A stretch of DNA of 17,923 nucleotides, from positions 1-17,923 of the forward strand of contig JAEZKQ010000018.1 of assembly GCA_023436115.1 (NCBI GenBank), given 5' to 3'. This stretch comes from Bacillota bacterium (GTDB taxonomy: Bacteria > Bacillota > Clostridia > Christensenellales > SZUA-584). Positions 1 to 7,667 of this stretch are shown here, piece after piece. Below the pieces are notes generated by a model. That model searched no databases. It worked only from the letters and a program-made list of their open reading frames with translations, and was not told where the DNA came from. The number at the start of each line of letters is the position of its first letter. Within the stretch, counting starts at the first letter, position 1. A program made the position numbers and the translations under genes.

Positions 1-166
1 TCTCCTCAAGACCTGCCACCATACGAAGCGTGGTGGATTTGCCGCAGCCGGACGGTCCCACGAGCACAACGAACTCTTTGTCGTCGATGCAAAGATTAAA
101 GTCGTCCACCGCTGTGACATTTTTGTCGTAGACCTTCTTGATGCTTTTAAGTGTAACTTTGGCCAT
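1..166 (-). CDS. Sugar ABC transporter ATP-binding protein, N-terminal part (MsmK/UgpC type)
   Basis: Partial gene: the first 55 residues are present and the rest lies beyond the left edge. The protein starts MAKVTLKSIKKVY, typical of the MalK/MsmK/UgpC ATPases that energise carbohydrate importers of the MalFG class. A complete Walker A (GPSGCGKST, residues 37-45) is visible. Walker B, the signature motif and the C-terminal regulatory domain are outside the window. It is the last visible gene of the leftward transporter set (binding protein, two permeases, ATPase). A 232-bp gap lies between it and the upstream permease, and no convincing Shine-Dalgarno precedes the ATG at 166, so its translation may be weak or coupled. 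Family is certain. Whether it serves only this importer is inferred from position. Confidence 0.93.
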   Translation of the reverse strand, partial: MAKVTLKSIKKVYDKNVTAVDDFNLCIDDKEFVVLVGPSGCGKSTTLRMVAGLEE

Positions 167-398
167 AGTATAAGGCTTTACCGCGCACAGCATCCGCTAA
201 CTGCGCAGCTCGCCGCCGCCCGATAATGATGCGGCAGCTTTACAACAGGTCTCCACACTGCTGCACCGCAAGCCCCTGCGGAAGATTCTTGCCTCCTTTT
301 TAACTAGCTTCAAGCGGTGTAAGTGGAGCCGCAGGAAGCTACTTAGTTTCGTCAGTCCTCTCTCCCTATGGGAGATATAGAGAATGTTGGTTGTCTTA
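167..398 (-). other. Structured intercistronic region between permease and ATPase genes
   Basis: This 232-bp gap is unusually long for the middle of an ABC importer operon. Read leftward it contains a short hairpin (arms TCTCCC and GGGAGA at 361-375) just after the permease stop, without a T-run, and a small GC stem (CCGCA/TGCGG) around 267-282. It also holds an excellent Shine-Dalgarno-like AAAAAGGAGG near 292-301 that has no ATG, GTG or TTG at a usable distance. No convincing promoter or gene was found. Confidence 0.4.
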
Positions 399-1262
399 TT
401 ACCCTTTCACACTTCCTAATGTCAGCCCCTTGATTATGTATTTAGAAAGGATGATGTATATAATCAGCAGGGGAATAATAGAAACAAAGATCATAATATA
501 GACTTGACCCAAGTCGAACTTCATAAAGTTGGCGCTTCGCAGCTGGAAAATCAATATTGGTACTGTTTTATTCTGGGCCGAGTTGATTATTAGGGACGGC
601 GTGAAAAAATTGTTCCAGCTCGTGACAAAAGAGAATATGGCCTGAACCGCGATAGCTGGCTTAATAATCGGTAAAACAATTCGATTGAAAGTCCTGAATT
701 CGTTTGAGCCGTCCACACGTGCCGCTTCCACAATCTCCAATGGCAATACGCTCTCCATATATGATTTCATGTAATAAAACACGATTGGTGCTGCAATAGA
801 GGGGAGAATGAGAGGATAAAATGAATCCATCATCCCCATATCTCTGATAAGCGAAACAAACCCAAGAGCTGAGACCTGTGTTGGAATCATCATAATGATC
901 ATAATGGTAATAAAGGCTGCTCTTTTAAACTTAAAGTTGTAAGCATGGATACCATATGCCGTTAAGGCAGAAAAGTAAGTTGTAAGCAACGCCGTGCTAC
1001 TTGAAACAATCAGGCTGTTGAGCAATCCACGAAGTATCGGTATGTTTTCGGCATCAGCGAACAAATTCTGAAGATTTTTGAAAAAATAATCTCCCGGTAA
1101 AAACGAAAACCCTGTAATGATTGATGCATGCGGACGGGATGCATTGACCAGAAGAAAATAGAACGAAAACAGACAGAGCACTGATAACAAAACGAGCACG
1201 GTATAGCAGATAATTCTACTCAGTGTTACAAAAGAATGCGTTTTCCTTGCTATTTGATTCAT
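399..1262 (-). CDS. Carbohydrate ABC transporter permease, MalG type
   Basis: A 287-residue inner-membrane permease of the binding-protein-dependent sugar importer (CUT1) class. It has an N-terminal membrane segment (about residues 15-38) followed by a block of hydrophobic helices between about 80 and 270. The cytoplasmic EAA loop that docks the ATPase is clear at residues 179-201 (EAARVDGSNEF followed by VLPIIKP). The length is normal for MalG-like subunits. Its ATG overlaps the upstream permease stop by four bases (ATGA), and a GGAGG sits inside the end of that gene, so the two permeases are translationally coupled. Together they should form the heterodimeric channel. The substrate is inferred from the neighbouring cellobiose phosphorylase and beta-glucosidase, not from the permease itself. 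Confidence 0.95.
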   Translation of the reverse strand: MNQIARKTHSFVTLSRIICYTVLVLLSVLCLFSFYFLLVNASRPHASIITGFSFLPGDYFFKNLQNLFADAENIPILRGLLNSLIVSSSTALLTTYFSALTAYGIHAYNFKFKRAAFITIMIIMMIPTQVSALGFVSLIRDMGMMDSFYPLILPSIAAPIVFYYMKSYMESVLPLEIVEAARVDGSNEFRTFNRIVLPIIKPAIAVQAIFSFVTSWNNFFTPSLIINSAQNKTVPILIFQLRSANFMKFDLGQVYIMIFVSIIPLLIIYIILSKYIIKGLTLGSVKG

Positions 1263-2248
1263 ACCTGTGCCTCCTTGTTCTGAACGCTATTAAACGACTT
1301 AGCCTTAAACTTTTTTGTTTTTGTCTCCACTTTATAATTTTTCATCAGTGAGCGATAAACGAATATACTGAGTATCGCAGTCACAATGAATATGAGCACA
1401 GACACAGCCCCCGCCAAGCCTACATCTTTACTTGCTAAGAGCCTGTTCAAATACATAATAAGTGTCATTGCTGTTCTGTCAGGTGAGCCTTGGCCCGAGG
1501 TTAAAACCTGCGGTATATCAAACAGCTGAATACCGCCGATCATGGACGTGATGATAACGTACGCCAGTATGGGGGCCAGCAACGGCAGGGTAACCTTGAA
1601 AAACACCTGAAGCGGTCTCGCGCCGTCGATCTCAGCTGATTCAAATAAGCTCTGTTCGATACCCATAATACCTGCCATCAGAAGTATCATGGTATTTCCG
1701 AACCACATAAGGAAATTCATAAAAGCAATAATGGCTCGGTTTGTAATAGGAATATCAAAAAACATGATCGCTTGGTCGATCACTCCGCTACTGGCAAGTA
1801 TCTGATTTATAGGCCCTTCAGGCGAAAACAACATAAAAAATAACATTGAAAATGCCGATGCCATAATGAGATTCGGCAAGTATAAAACCGTTTTAAAAAA
1901 ACGCTGACCCTTTAATTTCAAGCGATAACTGGTGAACCAAACGGCCAATAGTAATGATATTACGATCTGGGGTAAGAAACCCATAATCCAAATAATCAAT
2001 GTATTTAACGCAGAATTGACCAGTTCACCTTCACTTAGCAATTTCACGTAATTGTCTAGCCCAACAAAATTCGGGCCAATTTGCTGAAGACCTACGAAAT
2101 AATTCTCAAAAAAACTGTTGTATATTGTTGATAACAATGGTATTAACTGAAAAACTGTAAATGCAATAAGGAAAGGAGCGATAAAAATATAGCCCCATTT
2201 TGCGTAACTGACAGACTTAACTTGCTTTGCTCTCCCTTTGCTAAACAT
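1259..2248 (-). CDS. Carbohydrate ABC transporter permease, MalF type
   Basis: A 329-residue permease of the MalF/UgpA class that pairs with the following MalG-type protein. It starts MFSKGRAKQVK, a short basic cytoplasmic tail. A first membrane helix at about residues 18-42 follows, then a transport domain with helices from about 80 to 310. The EAA-loop equivalent is ESAEIDGARPLQ at 203-214, followed by VTLPLLAPIL. I chose the ATG at 2248 because GAGGTAG lies 5-9 bases upstream of it. The frame stays open to a TTG at 2275, but that start has no ribosome site. The gene follows the solute-binding protein after 87 bp that include a perfect 13-bp stem-loop, suggesting lower permease than binding-protein expression. 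Sugar specificity is inferred from context. Confidence 0.94.
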   Translation of the reverse strand: MFSKGRAKQVKSVSYAKWGYIFIAPFLIAFTVFQLIPLLSTIYNSFFENYFVGLQQIGPNFVGLDNYVKLLSEGELVNSALNTLIIWIMGFLPQIVISLLLAVWFTSYRLKLKGQRFFKTVLYLPNLIMASAFSMLFFMLFSPEGPINQILASSGVIDQAIMFFDIPITNRAIIAFMNFLMWFGNTMILLMAGIMGIEQSLFESAEIDGARPLQVFFKVTLPLLAPILAYVIITSMIGGIQLFDIPQVLTSGQGSPDRTAMTLIMYLNRLLASKDVGLAGAVSVLIFIVTAILSIFVYRSLMKNYKVETKTKKFKAKSFNSVQNKEAQV

Positions 2249-2284
2249 ATTAACTACCTCATCTCTTATAGTCAATATTGATAT

Positions 2285-2322
2285 AATTATCGCGGCAAAG
2301 CCATTACTCTGCCGCGATAATT
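2285..2322 (-). terminator. Intercistronic 13-bp stem-loop between binding-protein and permease genes
   Basis: AATTATCGCGGCA (2285-2297) pairs perfectly with TGCCGCGATAATT (2310-2322) around a 12-base loop. Transcribed leftward, it follows the binding-protein stop directly and is not followed by a U-run. It is therefore more likely a 3'-end stabilising hairpin or partial (leaky) terminator than a full terminator. This fits the usual excess of binding protein over permease in such operons. Confidence 0.75.
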
Positions 2323-2335
2323 TTCCAACAAATTT

Positions 2336-3766
2336 TTATGCAGGTACTTTCAGGTTGGGATAGGTCTCCTTAACACCCTTGTAGTAGTTCTTCCATGCTT
2401 TTTCGAGTGTGATACTACCCAACATATAATCCTTCATAGCTTTTTGCAAAGGTTCGTTGAGCAACTGGTCATACTGTGTGCTATTTTTCATGCTGATGCT
2501 CTGCGCGCTGTCAAGCAGCACCGAGAGGAAGTTCTGACCGCCAAGGAACGCGGAGCCGAAGCTCGAGTCGCCCGCAAGCTCTGTCATCGCATCAACGTTG
2601 TTTGTGAAGTCACCATACTGATTAGTAATCTTCACAAGGGTCTCCTTATCGCAGGTCAGCGTCTTCATGATGTCTTTGACGAGGTTCATATTGTCAGAAC
2701 CGGTCGCCGCGCACAGCCATGTGCCGCCCCAGAAGAAGCCCTGAGGTCCCTTCACGATGGCCCAATCGCCAAAGCTGCCGTTGCCCACTTTCTCTTCACC
2801 TTCAGGATCAGCCAGTGCAGCCGGCTTCAGGCAGAAATCGAAGAACCAGCCGGGTCCGAAGTAGCACATTGCCTTGCCATCTTCTGCTGCTTCAGCCATA
2901 GATTCCGGTAAAAAGACTTCTTCATAGGGAAGTGTGTATCCCTTATCGACGTAGGTTTTCGCTTGCTCGAGCCACTTTGTGATCGCCGGATCAATAACGA
3001 CTTCGTCGTTCTCATTGACCCACGGAGCCGATGTGTTGTTGGAGAACACACGGTAATTAGCAACGTAGCAAGAGGTCATTAAATAGCCTTTTCCCTTGGC
3101 CTGTGCCGCAACAGCGTCAAACTTATCCCATGAATCAAGGGCTTTCTGAACTTCAGCCGGATCATCTGTACCAAGAACGTCTTTAGCTATGGAACGGCGA
3201 TAGATCAAGCCGCCCGGGCAAGCCTGCCACGATACACCTTTAAGCGCACCGTTGCTGTCTGTGCAGATATCCTTCGTGTACTGATACATTCCGGCCGTAT
3301 CCTCTTCCGTCAGACCGATTGTATTGTAAACGTCTGCAGAAAAGTCACTGTTCACATACTTGAGCGCATAGTCAGCTTCGATAAGGAAAAGGTCAACCTT
3401 GTCGTCCGCAGCAGCTGTTTCCTGTGCAAGCAGTGCTTCGTCAAGTTTCTGCTGATAAGCACCATCGGCGCTCGGGGTGATGACCCAGTTGACAGTCACG
3501 CCTTCAGGGATCAAGCCGGCTTCTTCGAAGAATGTCTTAAATCTGTCCTGGAACTCTGTATTCCAGGCGTAAATGTTGAGCACCTTTCCGGTATCCTCAA
3601 CAACCGGTGCTTCAGATGGTTCTTCTTCAGGGGCTTGGCTCTCTCCTGTAGCTTCCGTAGGCTCCGTGGACGGCTTATCTTCTACAGTAGCCGGAGCACA
3701 AGCAACCAGGGAGACCATCATGATCAAAGCAAGAATGCTAACGATCAGCGTTTTCAAAGTTCTCAT
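2336..3766 (-). CDS. Extracellular sugar-binding lipoprotein of the ABC importer
   Basis: A 476-residue solute-binding protein of the CUT1 class (bacterial extracellular solute-binding family 1). Residues 1-22 are a lipoprotein signal peptide ending in the lipobox LVAC, so Cys23 should be lipidated and the protein held on the outer face of the membrane. Residues 24-58 form a Glu/Pro/Ser/Thr-rich flexible linker, a common tether in Gram-positive binding proteins. The mature domain starts near KVLNIYAWNTEFQDRF and runs to the C-terminus, ending YPNLKVPA. The ATG at 3766 has an AGGAGG six bases upstream (3773-3778). It is downstream of the lacI-type gene (87-bp gap) and upstream of the two permeases. 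The bound ligand is probably cellobiose or short cello-oligosaccharides, judged only from the adjacent GH94 and GH1 genes. Confidence 0.94.
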   Translation of the reverse strand: MRTLKTLIVSILALIMMVSLVACAPATVEDKPSTEPTEATGESQAPEEEPSEAPVVEDTGKVLNIYAWNTEFQDRFKTFFEEAGLIPEGVTVNWVITPSADGAYQQKLDEALLAQETAAADDKVDLFLIEADYALKYVNSDFSADVYNTIGLTEEDTAGMYQYTKDICTDSNGALKGVSWQACPGGLIYRRSIAKDVLGTDDPAEVQKALDSWDKFDAVAAQAKGKGYLMTSCYVANYRVFSNNTSAPWVNENDEVVIDPAITKWLEQAKTYVDKGYTLPYEEVFLPESMAEAAEDGKAMCYFGPGWFFDFCLKPAALADPEGEEKVGNGSFGDWAIVKGPQGFFWGGTWLCAATGSDNMNLVKDIMKTLTCDKETLVKITNQYGDFTNNVDAMTELAGDSSFGSAFLGGQNFLSVLLDSAQSISMKNSTQYDQLLNEPLQKAMKDYMLGSITLEKAWKNYYKGVKETYPNLKVPA

Positions 3767-3833
3767 ATTTTTCCTCCTTTTTTTATTGCATACACTTTTT
3801 AAGCATATGCCAAATTTTAAAAGTCTATTGTTC

Positions 3834-3850
3834 CAGTTCTATGAGAACTG
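3834..3850 (-). terminator. Short hairpin after the LacI-family gene
   Basis: CAGTTCT and AGAACTG form a 7-bp perfect stem with a 3-base loop just past the stop of the regulator gene. Leftward it is followed by an AT-rich stretch without a proper U-run, so at best it is a weak terminator or a processing hairpin that lets some transcripts continue into the binding-protein gene. Confidence 0.4.
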
Positions 3851-3853
3851 TGA

Positions 3854-4888
3854 TCATCCATTCACTGCGCTAATACTGTGAGGCAGCTTTTTGACCGATC
3901 CGCCTTCGATAATGTGGGTAGGCACGATAAGCTGCTGAGGAATAAATGTTTTGGGCGACACCACGGCTTCAATCAGCTTGGCAGCCGCTTGACGTCCCAA
4001 AGCGTCGGTATCCTGTTTGAGTGTTGTCAGCTTGGGGCGCAGCACCTGCGAAAGGTAGATGCCGTCGTGTCCCACAACGCTGATATCACCCGGTATCTCC
4101 AGTCCATGACGTTCAATCTCGTTCATGCCGCCGATGAAAGAAAAATCATCGGGATACATGATGCAGGTGGGCCGTGACGGCAGGGCCAGCAGCTCACGCG
4201 TCGCCAGTCCGCTTGCCTTGGGATCATGGTAAATGGCAGGCTTTATGTATTCATCCGGCGGGTCGATGCCCAGTTCTCTGCAGGTTTTATGAAAACTTGC
4301 CAGACGTTTTTGCGTGACCGAGGTGTCTTCACCGTGTATATACGCAATGCGCCTGTGACCGCAGTCATAAAGATATCGCACCATCTGGCAAATACATTCC
4401 ACGTTGTCTGAAAGAATCGCCGTTCTGTTATCAAAAACATGATCGATCGTCACCGTCGGAATTTCGCTGCTGACAAGCTTGATGACATCCGGATCTTTAA
4501 AGTTCACACAGGCAATCACCACACCGTCGCAATTACGGTATTTGCAATGTTCATAGTAACTCATGCTGAACTGGCCGATATTCTTGCTTATGAATGTAAT
4601 GTCGAATCCACGGCTTTCCGCTTCCACCTTGAAACTGTTCAGCACTGACGAAAAATATGCGTGAGTCAGACCGCTCTGGGTCTGATCGACAAATAACACA
4701 CCTAAGTTATTGGAACGATTTGTCTTGAGGGCCCGAGCTGTTGCATTGGGCAGATACCCCATCTCTTTGGCGACGCTGCGCACATACTCGGCCGTTTCTT
4801 CACCGATATCCGAATAGCCGTTGAGCGCTTTGCTGACTGTAGCGGACGAGACACCGCACTTTTTAGATATATCCTTGATTGTAACCAT
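3854..4888 (-). CDS. LacI/GalR-family transcriptional regulator
   Basis: A 344-residue regulator. The N-terminus MVTIKDISKKCGVSSATVSK is the classic LacI helix-turn-helix, continuing through the hinge region (GYLPNATARALKT). A periplasmic-binding-protein-like effector domain follows from about residue 60 (NNLGVLFVD) to the end. I take the ATG at 4888, with GGGGAG about 11 bases upstream. An in-frame TTG at 4897 is too close to that site, and the ATG gives the canonical family N-terminus. It is divergent from the phosphorylase gene and upstream of the importer genes, so it is the likely local repressor, released by an imported sugar or its breakdown product. Operator-like near-palindromes lie just downstream of both of its own promoter candidates, implying autoregulation. 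The effector is not known from sequence. Confidence 0.95.
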   Translation of the reverse strand: MVTIKDISKKCGVSSATVSKALNGYSDIGEETAEYVRSVAKEMGYLPNATARALKTNRSNNLGVLFVDQTQSGLTHAYFSSVLNSFKVEAESRGFDITFISKNIGQFSMSYYEHCKYRNCDGVVIACVNFKDPDVIKLVSSEIPTVTIDHVFDNRTAILSDNVECICQMVRYLYDCGHRRIAYIHGEDTSVTQKRLASFHKTCRELGIDPPDEYIKPAIYHDPKASGLATRELLALPSRPTCIMYPDDFSFIGGMNEIERHGLEIPGDISVVGHDGIYLSQVLRPKLTTLKQDTDALGRQAAAKLIEAVVSPKTFIPQQLIVPTHIIEGGSVKKLPHSISAVNG

Positions 4889-4905
4889 TTGATACAATAC
4901 TCCCC

Positions 4906-4917
4906 GAAAACGATTTC
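4906..4917. promoter_or_regulatory. LacI-type operator 1
   Basis: GAAAACGATTTC is a near-palindrome centred on CG (4911/4912), the hallmark of LacI-family sites. It lies directly downstream of the proximal leftward -10 box and upstream of the regulator start codon. It shares the core AATCGTTWTCG (on the minus strand) with the other two sites. Confidence 0.65.
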
Positions 4918-4924
4918 TTCTTGA

Positions 4925-4953
4925 ATTATATACGATTTTGCTGCAATCATCAA
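4925..4953 (-). promoter_or_regulatory. Proximal leftward promoter candidate for the lacI-type gene
   Basis: Reading leftward, a TTGATG -35 (4948-4953) and a TATAAT -10 (4925-4930) are separated by 17 bases. The predicted start, near 4918, falls at operator 1. Confidence 0.65.
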
Positions 4954-4985
4954 TATATATGCTTCGCGAAATGACTTATATGTCC

Positions 4986-4997
4986 TTAATCGTTTTC
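4986..4997. promoter_or_regulatory. LacI-type operator 2
   Basis: TTAATCGTTTTC, centred on CG at 4991/4992 and followed by GC, shares AATCGTTTTCG with operator 1. The site is 80 bp from operator 1 and lies just after the -10 of the distal leftward promoter. One half-site is imperfect. Confidence 0.6.
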
Positions 4998-5005
4998 GCA
5001 TGCTT

Positions 5006-5035
5006 ATTATATAGCATCATTTCGTGTAAAGTCAA
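5006..5035 (-). promoter_or_regulatory. Distal leftward promoter candidate for the lacI-type gene
   Basis: Reading leftward, TTGACT (5030-5035) and TATAAT (5006-5011) are 18 bases apart. The predicted start near 4999 abuts operator 2. Confidence 0.7.
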
Positions 5036-5127
5036 TAGGCTTTTCCCGCAAATAATCGTATTATTACGCCTATTTTAGGATTATTATGGATATAATATTT
5101 ATATTATAAGTATTAATTATAAATATC

Positions 5128-5157
5128 TTTACTTTTTGCTGTGTGATGGTATAAAAT
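5128..5157 (+). promoter_or_regulatory. Rightward promoter candidate for phosphorylase-glucosidase operon
   Basis: TTTACT (5128-5133) and TAAAAT (5152-5157) are 18 bases apart; an alternative -10, TATAAA, sits at 5150-5155 with 16-base spacing. Predicted start at about 5163-5165, just before operator 3. Confidence 0.6.
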
Positions 5158-5171
5158 AGAGCCAAGATTGC

Positions 5172-5183
5172 GAAATCGTTATC
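5172..5183. promoter_or_regulatory. LacI-type operator 3
   Basis: GAAATCGTTATC, centred on CG at 5177/5178 and followed by G, lies immediately downstream of the rightward promoter start. It matches operator 1 (minus strand, GAAATCGTTTTC) at 11 of 12 bases. It also resembles a CcpA cre box (12 of 14 positions by eye), so catabolite repression through the same site cannot be excluded. Confidence 0.65.
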
Positions 5184-5221
5184 GTATCTACATAATACTA
5201 CAAGCACAGGAGACCTTCACA

Positions 5222-7645
5222 ATGAAATATGGTTATTTTGACGATAAAGAGAAAGAATATGTGATCGAAACACCCGTGACCCCCCTTCCCTGGATTAATT
5301 ATCTGGGAAACCGTGACTTTTTCAGTCTGATATCGAATACCGGCGGAGGATATTGTTTTTATCGCGATGCCAAATTGCGCCGTCTCACACGCTATCGCTA
5401 TAACAATGTGCCGTATGATCAGGATGGGCGCCACTATTATATTAAAGATGAAGGCTTAATGTGGAATCCCGGCTTTCTGCCCTGTAAAACCCCGCTGGAC
5501 ACTTACCGTTGCCGTCATGGTCTCAATTATACGGTTATTGAAGGCACAAAGAATCAGCTTTCCGCAAAGCTGACCTGTTTCGTGCCTTTAAACGATACCT
5601 GTGAGATCAATCAGCTTAACTTGAAGAATATGGGTGATGCTAAGAAATCTTTTCAGGTTTTCAGTGCGGTTGAATGGTGTCTTTGGGATACAGTGGACGA
5701 TTCGCAGAATTTCCAGCGTAATTTGAGCATCGGCGAGGTCGAGATAGACGGCAGCACGATATACCACAAATCCGAATTCCGCGAGCGCCGCAACCATTAC
5801 GCCTATTACAGCGTCAACGCGCCAATCGACGGCTTTGATACCGACCGCGAATCTTTCTTAGGCCGGTTTGGCTCTTGGGAATCGCCCAAAATGGTACAGA
5901 TGGGCCAAAGCGGCGGCACCAATGCGAACGGATGGGCGCCCATTGCCAGCCACCGCATAGACATAACGCTTGAGCCGGGCGAAGAAAAGACATTGATATT
6001 TGTCTTAGGTTACACCGAGGTACCCTATGATGAAAAGTGGGAAAGTAAAGGCGTTATCAACAAAAAGCCCGCTAAGGAGCTGCTCGGTCGTTATGATGAG
6101 CCGGCCAAGGTCAAAGCGGCTTTGGACGCGCTTGCAGCCTATTGGGACGGTCTGCTTAGCAGTTTCCGCATCAGCAGCCCCAACGAAAAGCTCAACCGTA
6201 TGGTGAATATATGGAATCAGTATCAATGCATGATCACATTTAATCTGAGCCGCAGCGCAAGCTATTTTGAAAGCGGCGTAGGGCGCGGCATGGGCTTTCG
6301 TGACAGCTGTCAGGATCTGCTCGGCTTCGTTCACCTCGTTCCCGAGCGTGCGCGCGAGCGTATATTGGATATCGCCGCCGTACAGTTTGAAGACGGCAGT
6401 ACCTATCACCAATACCAGCCGCTCACCAAGCGCGGCAATACCGATGTGGGCACAGGCTTCAATGACGATCCGCTCTGGCTCGTGGCCTGTACCGCCGCCT
6501 ATATCCGCGAAACAGGCGACAGCAGCATACTAAACGAAATGGTGCCGTTTGATAATAAGCCGGGCAGCGAGCAGACTCTTTTTGAACATCTGCGCCGCAG
6601 TATCGGCTACATCGTCTCAAACCGCGGTCCGCATGGTCTGCCACTGATCGGTCGGGCGGATTGGAACGATTGCCTCAACTTAAACTGCTTTTCCGAGAAA
6701 CCCGGCGAAAGCTTTCAGACCGTTGCCAATTTTGAGAGCGGTAAAGCCGAAAGCGTTCTCATTGCAGGCATTTTTGTAAAATATGCGACAGAATACGCCG
6801 ACCTGTGCCGTCATTTTGGCTCTGCCGAGGAAGCGGATTCCGTCATGGCGGACGTAGAAAGCATTCGCCAGGCTGTGCTGAAGCATGGCTGGGACGGCGA
6901 ATGGTTCCTTCGCGCTTATGACGCGTTTGAAAACAAGGTGGGCAGCCATGAATGCGAAGAAGGCCAGATATTTATCGAACCTCAGGGCTTTTGCGTGATG
7001 GCCGGCATCGGTATTGAGGAAGGTTTGGCAGAGCGCGCGCTTAAATCGGTGCGCAGCCGTCTGCTCAACAACTTCGGCATCGAGCTGTTATCCCCCTGCT
7101 ACACTCGGTATCACAAGGAGCTGGGTGAAATCACAAGCTACCCGCCGTCATACAAGGAAAACGGTGCGGTATTCTGCCACAATAACCCTTGGGTGAGCAT
7201 CGCGGAAACAAAGCTGGGGCATGCCGAGGAAGCTTTTGATGTCTACCGTCGCACCTGTCCCGCCTATGTCGAAGAATTCAGTGATATCCACCGGACAGAG
7301 CCCTACGTTTACAGTCAGATGATCGCGGGGCGCGATGCCGCGCGTTATGGCGAAGCCAAAAACAGCTGGCTGACGGGTACGGCCGCATGGTCGTTCGTCA
7401 ATATCAGCCAGGCTATATTGGGCATCTCCCCCGACTATAATGGCCTAAGAATTAATCCGTGCGTCCCTGCCGAGATAGACAGCTATACCGTATGGCGCAC
7501 GTTCCGAGGCGCCGAATACGTGATCCATGTGCAAAATACCGGCAGCAAACAGCTTAAGATGTCGGTTGACGGCGAAGCGGTACAAGGCAATATCGTACCG
7601 TTTGTACCAGGCAAAAAACAGTATACAGTAAATGTAACGCTTTAA
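5222..7645 (+). CDS. cbp: Cellobiose phosphorylase (GH94)
   Basis: An 807-residue cytoplasmic phosphorylase that splits cellobiose with inorganic phosphate into alpha-glucose 1-phosphate and glucose. The N-terminus (MKYGYFDDKEKEYVIETP, then PWINYLGNRDFFSLISNTGG) and the block RLTRYRYNNVP are diagnostic of GH94 cellobiose phosphorylases. The catalytic (alpha/alpha)6 barrel contains GRADWNDCLNLNCF, whose second Asp (Asp483) corresponds to the general acid known in the family. Other conserved blocks are EEGQIFIEPQGFC, GAVFCHNNPW, HRTEPYVYSQM and EAKNSWLTGTAAW. The length matches cellobiose phosphorylase and not the longer cellodextrin phosphorylases. I chose the ATG at 5222: AGGAG lies nine bases upstream and it gives the family N-terminus, whereas the frame opens earlier at 5168 without a ribosome site. 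It is followed after 22 bp by a beta-glucosidase. Laminaribiose specificity is a less likely alternative. Confidence 0.96.
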   Translation: MKYGYFDDKEKEYVIETPVTPLPWINYLGNRDFFSLISNTGGGYCFYRDAKLRRLTRYRYNNVPYDQDGRHYYIKDEGLMWNPGFLPCKTPLDTYRCRHGLNYTVIEGTKNQLSAKLTCFVPLNDTCEINQLNLKNMGDAKKSFQVFSAVEWCLWDTVDDSQNFQRNLSIGEVEIDGSTIYHKSEFRERRNHYAYYSVNAPIDGFDTDRESFLGRFGSWESPKMVQMGQSGGTNANGWAPIASHRIDITLEPGEEKTLIFVLGYTEVPYDEKWESKGVINKKPAKELLGRYDEPAKVKAALDALAAYWDGLLSSFRISSPNEKLNRMVNIWNQYQCMITFNLSRSASYFESGVGRGMGFRDSCQDLLGFVHLVPERARERILDIAAVQFEDGSTYHQYQPLTKRGNTDVGTGFNDDPLWLVACTAAYIRETGDSSILNEMVPFDNKPGSEQTLFEHLRRSIGYIVSNRGPHGLPLIGRADWNDCLNLNCFSEKPGESFQTVANFESGKAESVLIAGIFVKYATEYADLCRHFGSAEEADSVMADVESIRQAVLKHGWDGEWFLRAYDAFENKVGSHECEEGQIFIEPQGFCVMAGIGIEEGLAERALKSVRSRLLNNFGIELLSPCYTRYHKELGEITSYPPSYKENGAVFCHNNPWVSIAETKLGHAEEAFDVYRRTCPAYVEEFSDIHRTEPYVYSQMIAGRDAARYGEAKNSWLTGTAAWSFVNISQAILGISPDYNGLRINPCVPAEIDSYTVWRTFRGAEYVIHVQNTGSKQLKMSVDGEAVQGNIVPFVPGKKQYTVNVTL

Positions 7646-7667
7646 TCGCAAAACGGAGGCAGCAGCA

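Larger units (their letters stand above)
4889..5221. promoter_or_regulatory. Divergent control region of the cellobiose gene cluster
   Basis: This 333-bp AT-rich intergenic region contains no gene. It holds two tandem leftward promoter candidates (for the regulator and importer), one rightward candidate (for the phosphorylase and glucosidase), three LacI-type operators and the phosphorylase ribosome site AGGAG at 5208-5212. About 130 bp between the leftward and rightward promoters (5036-5127) is very AT-rich with no recognisable site. Confidence 0.8.

Noticed and set aside
3767..3833. Possible separate promoter (TTGGCA with TATGCA or TGCAAT) and imperfect dyad before the binding-protein gene
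   Set aside because: Spacing is 15 bases for the better -10, and neither hexamer is good. It cannot be told apart from chance in AT-rich sequence.
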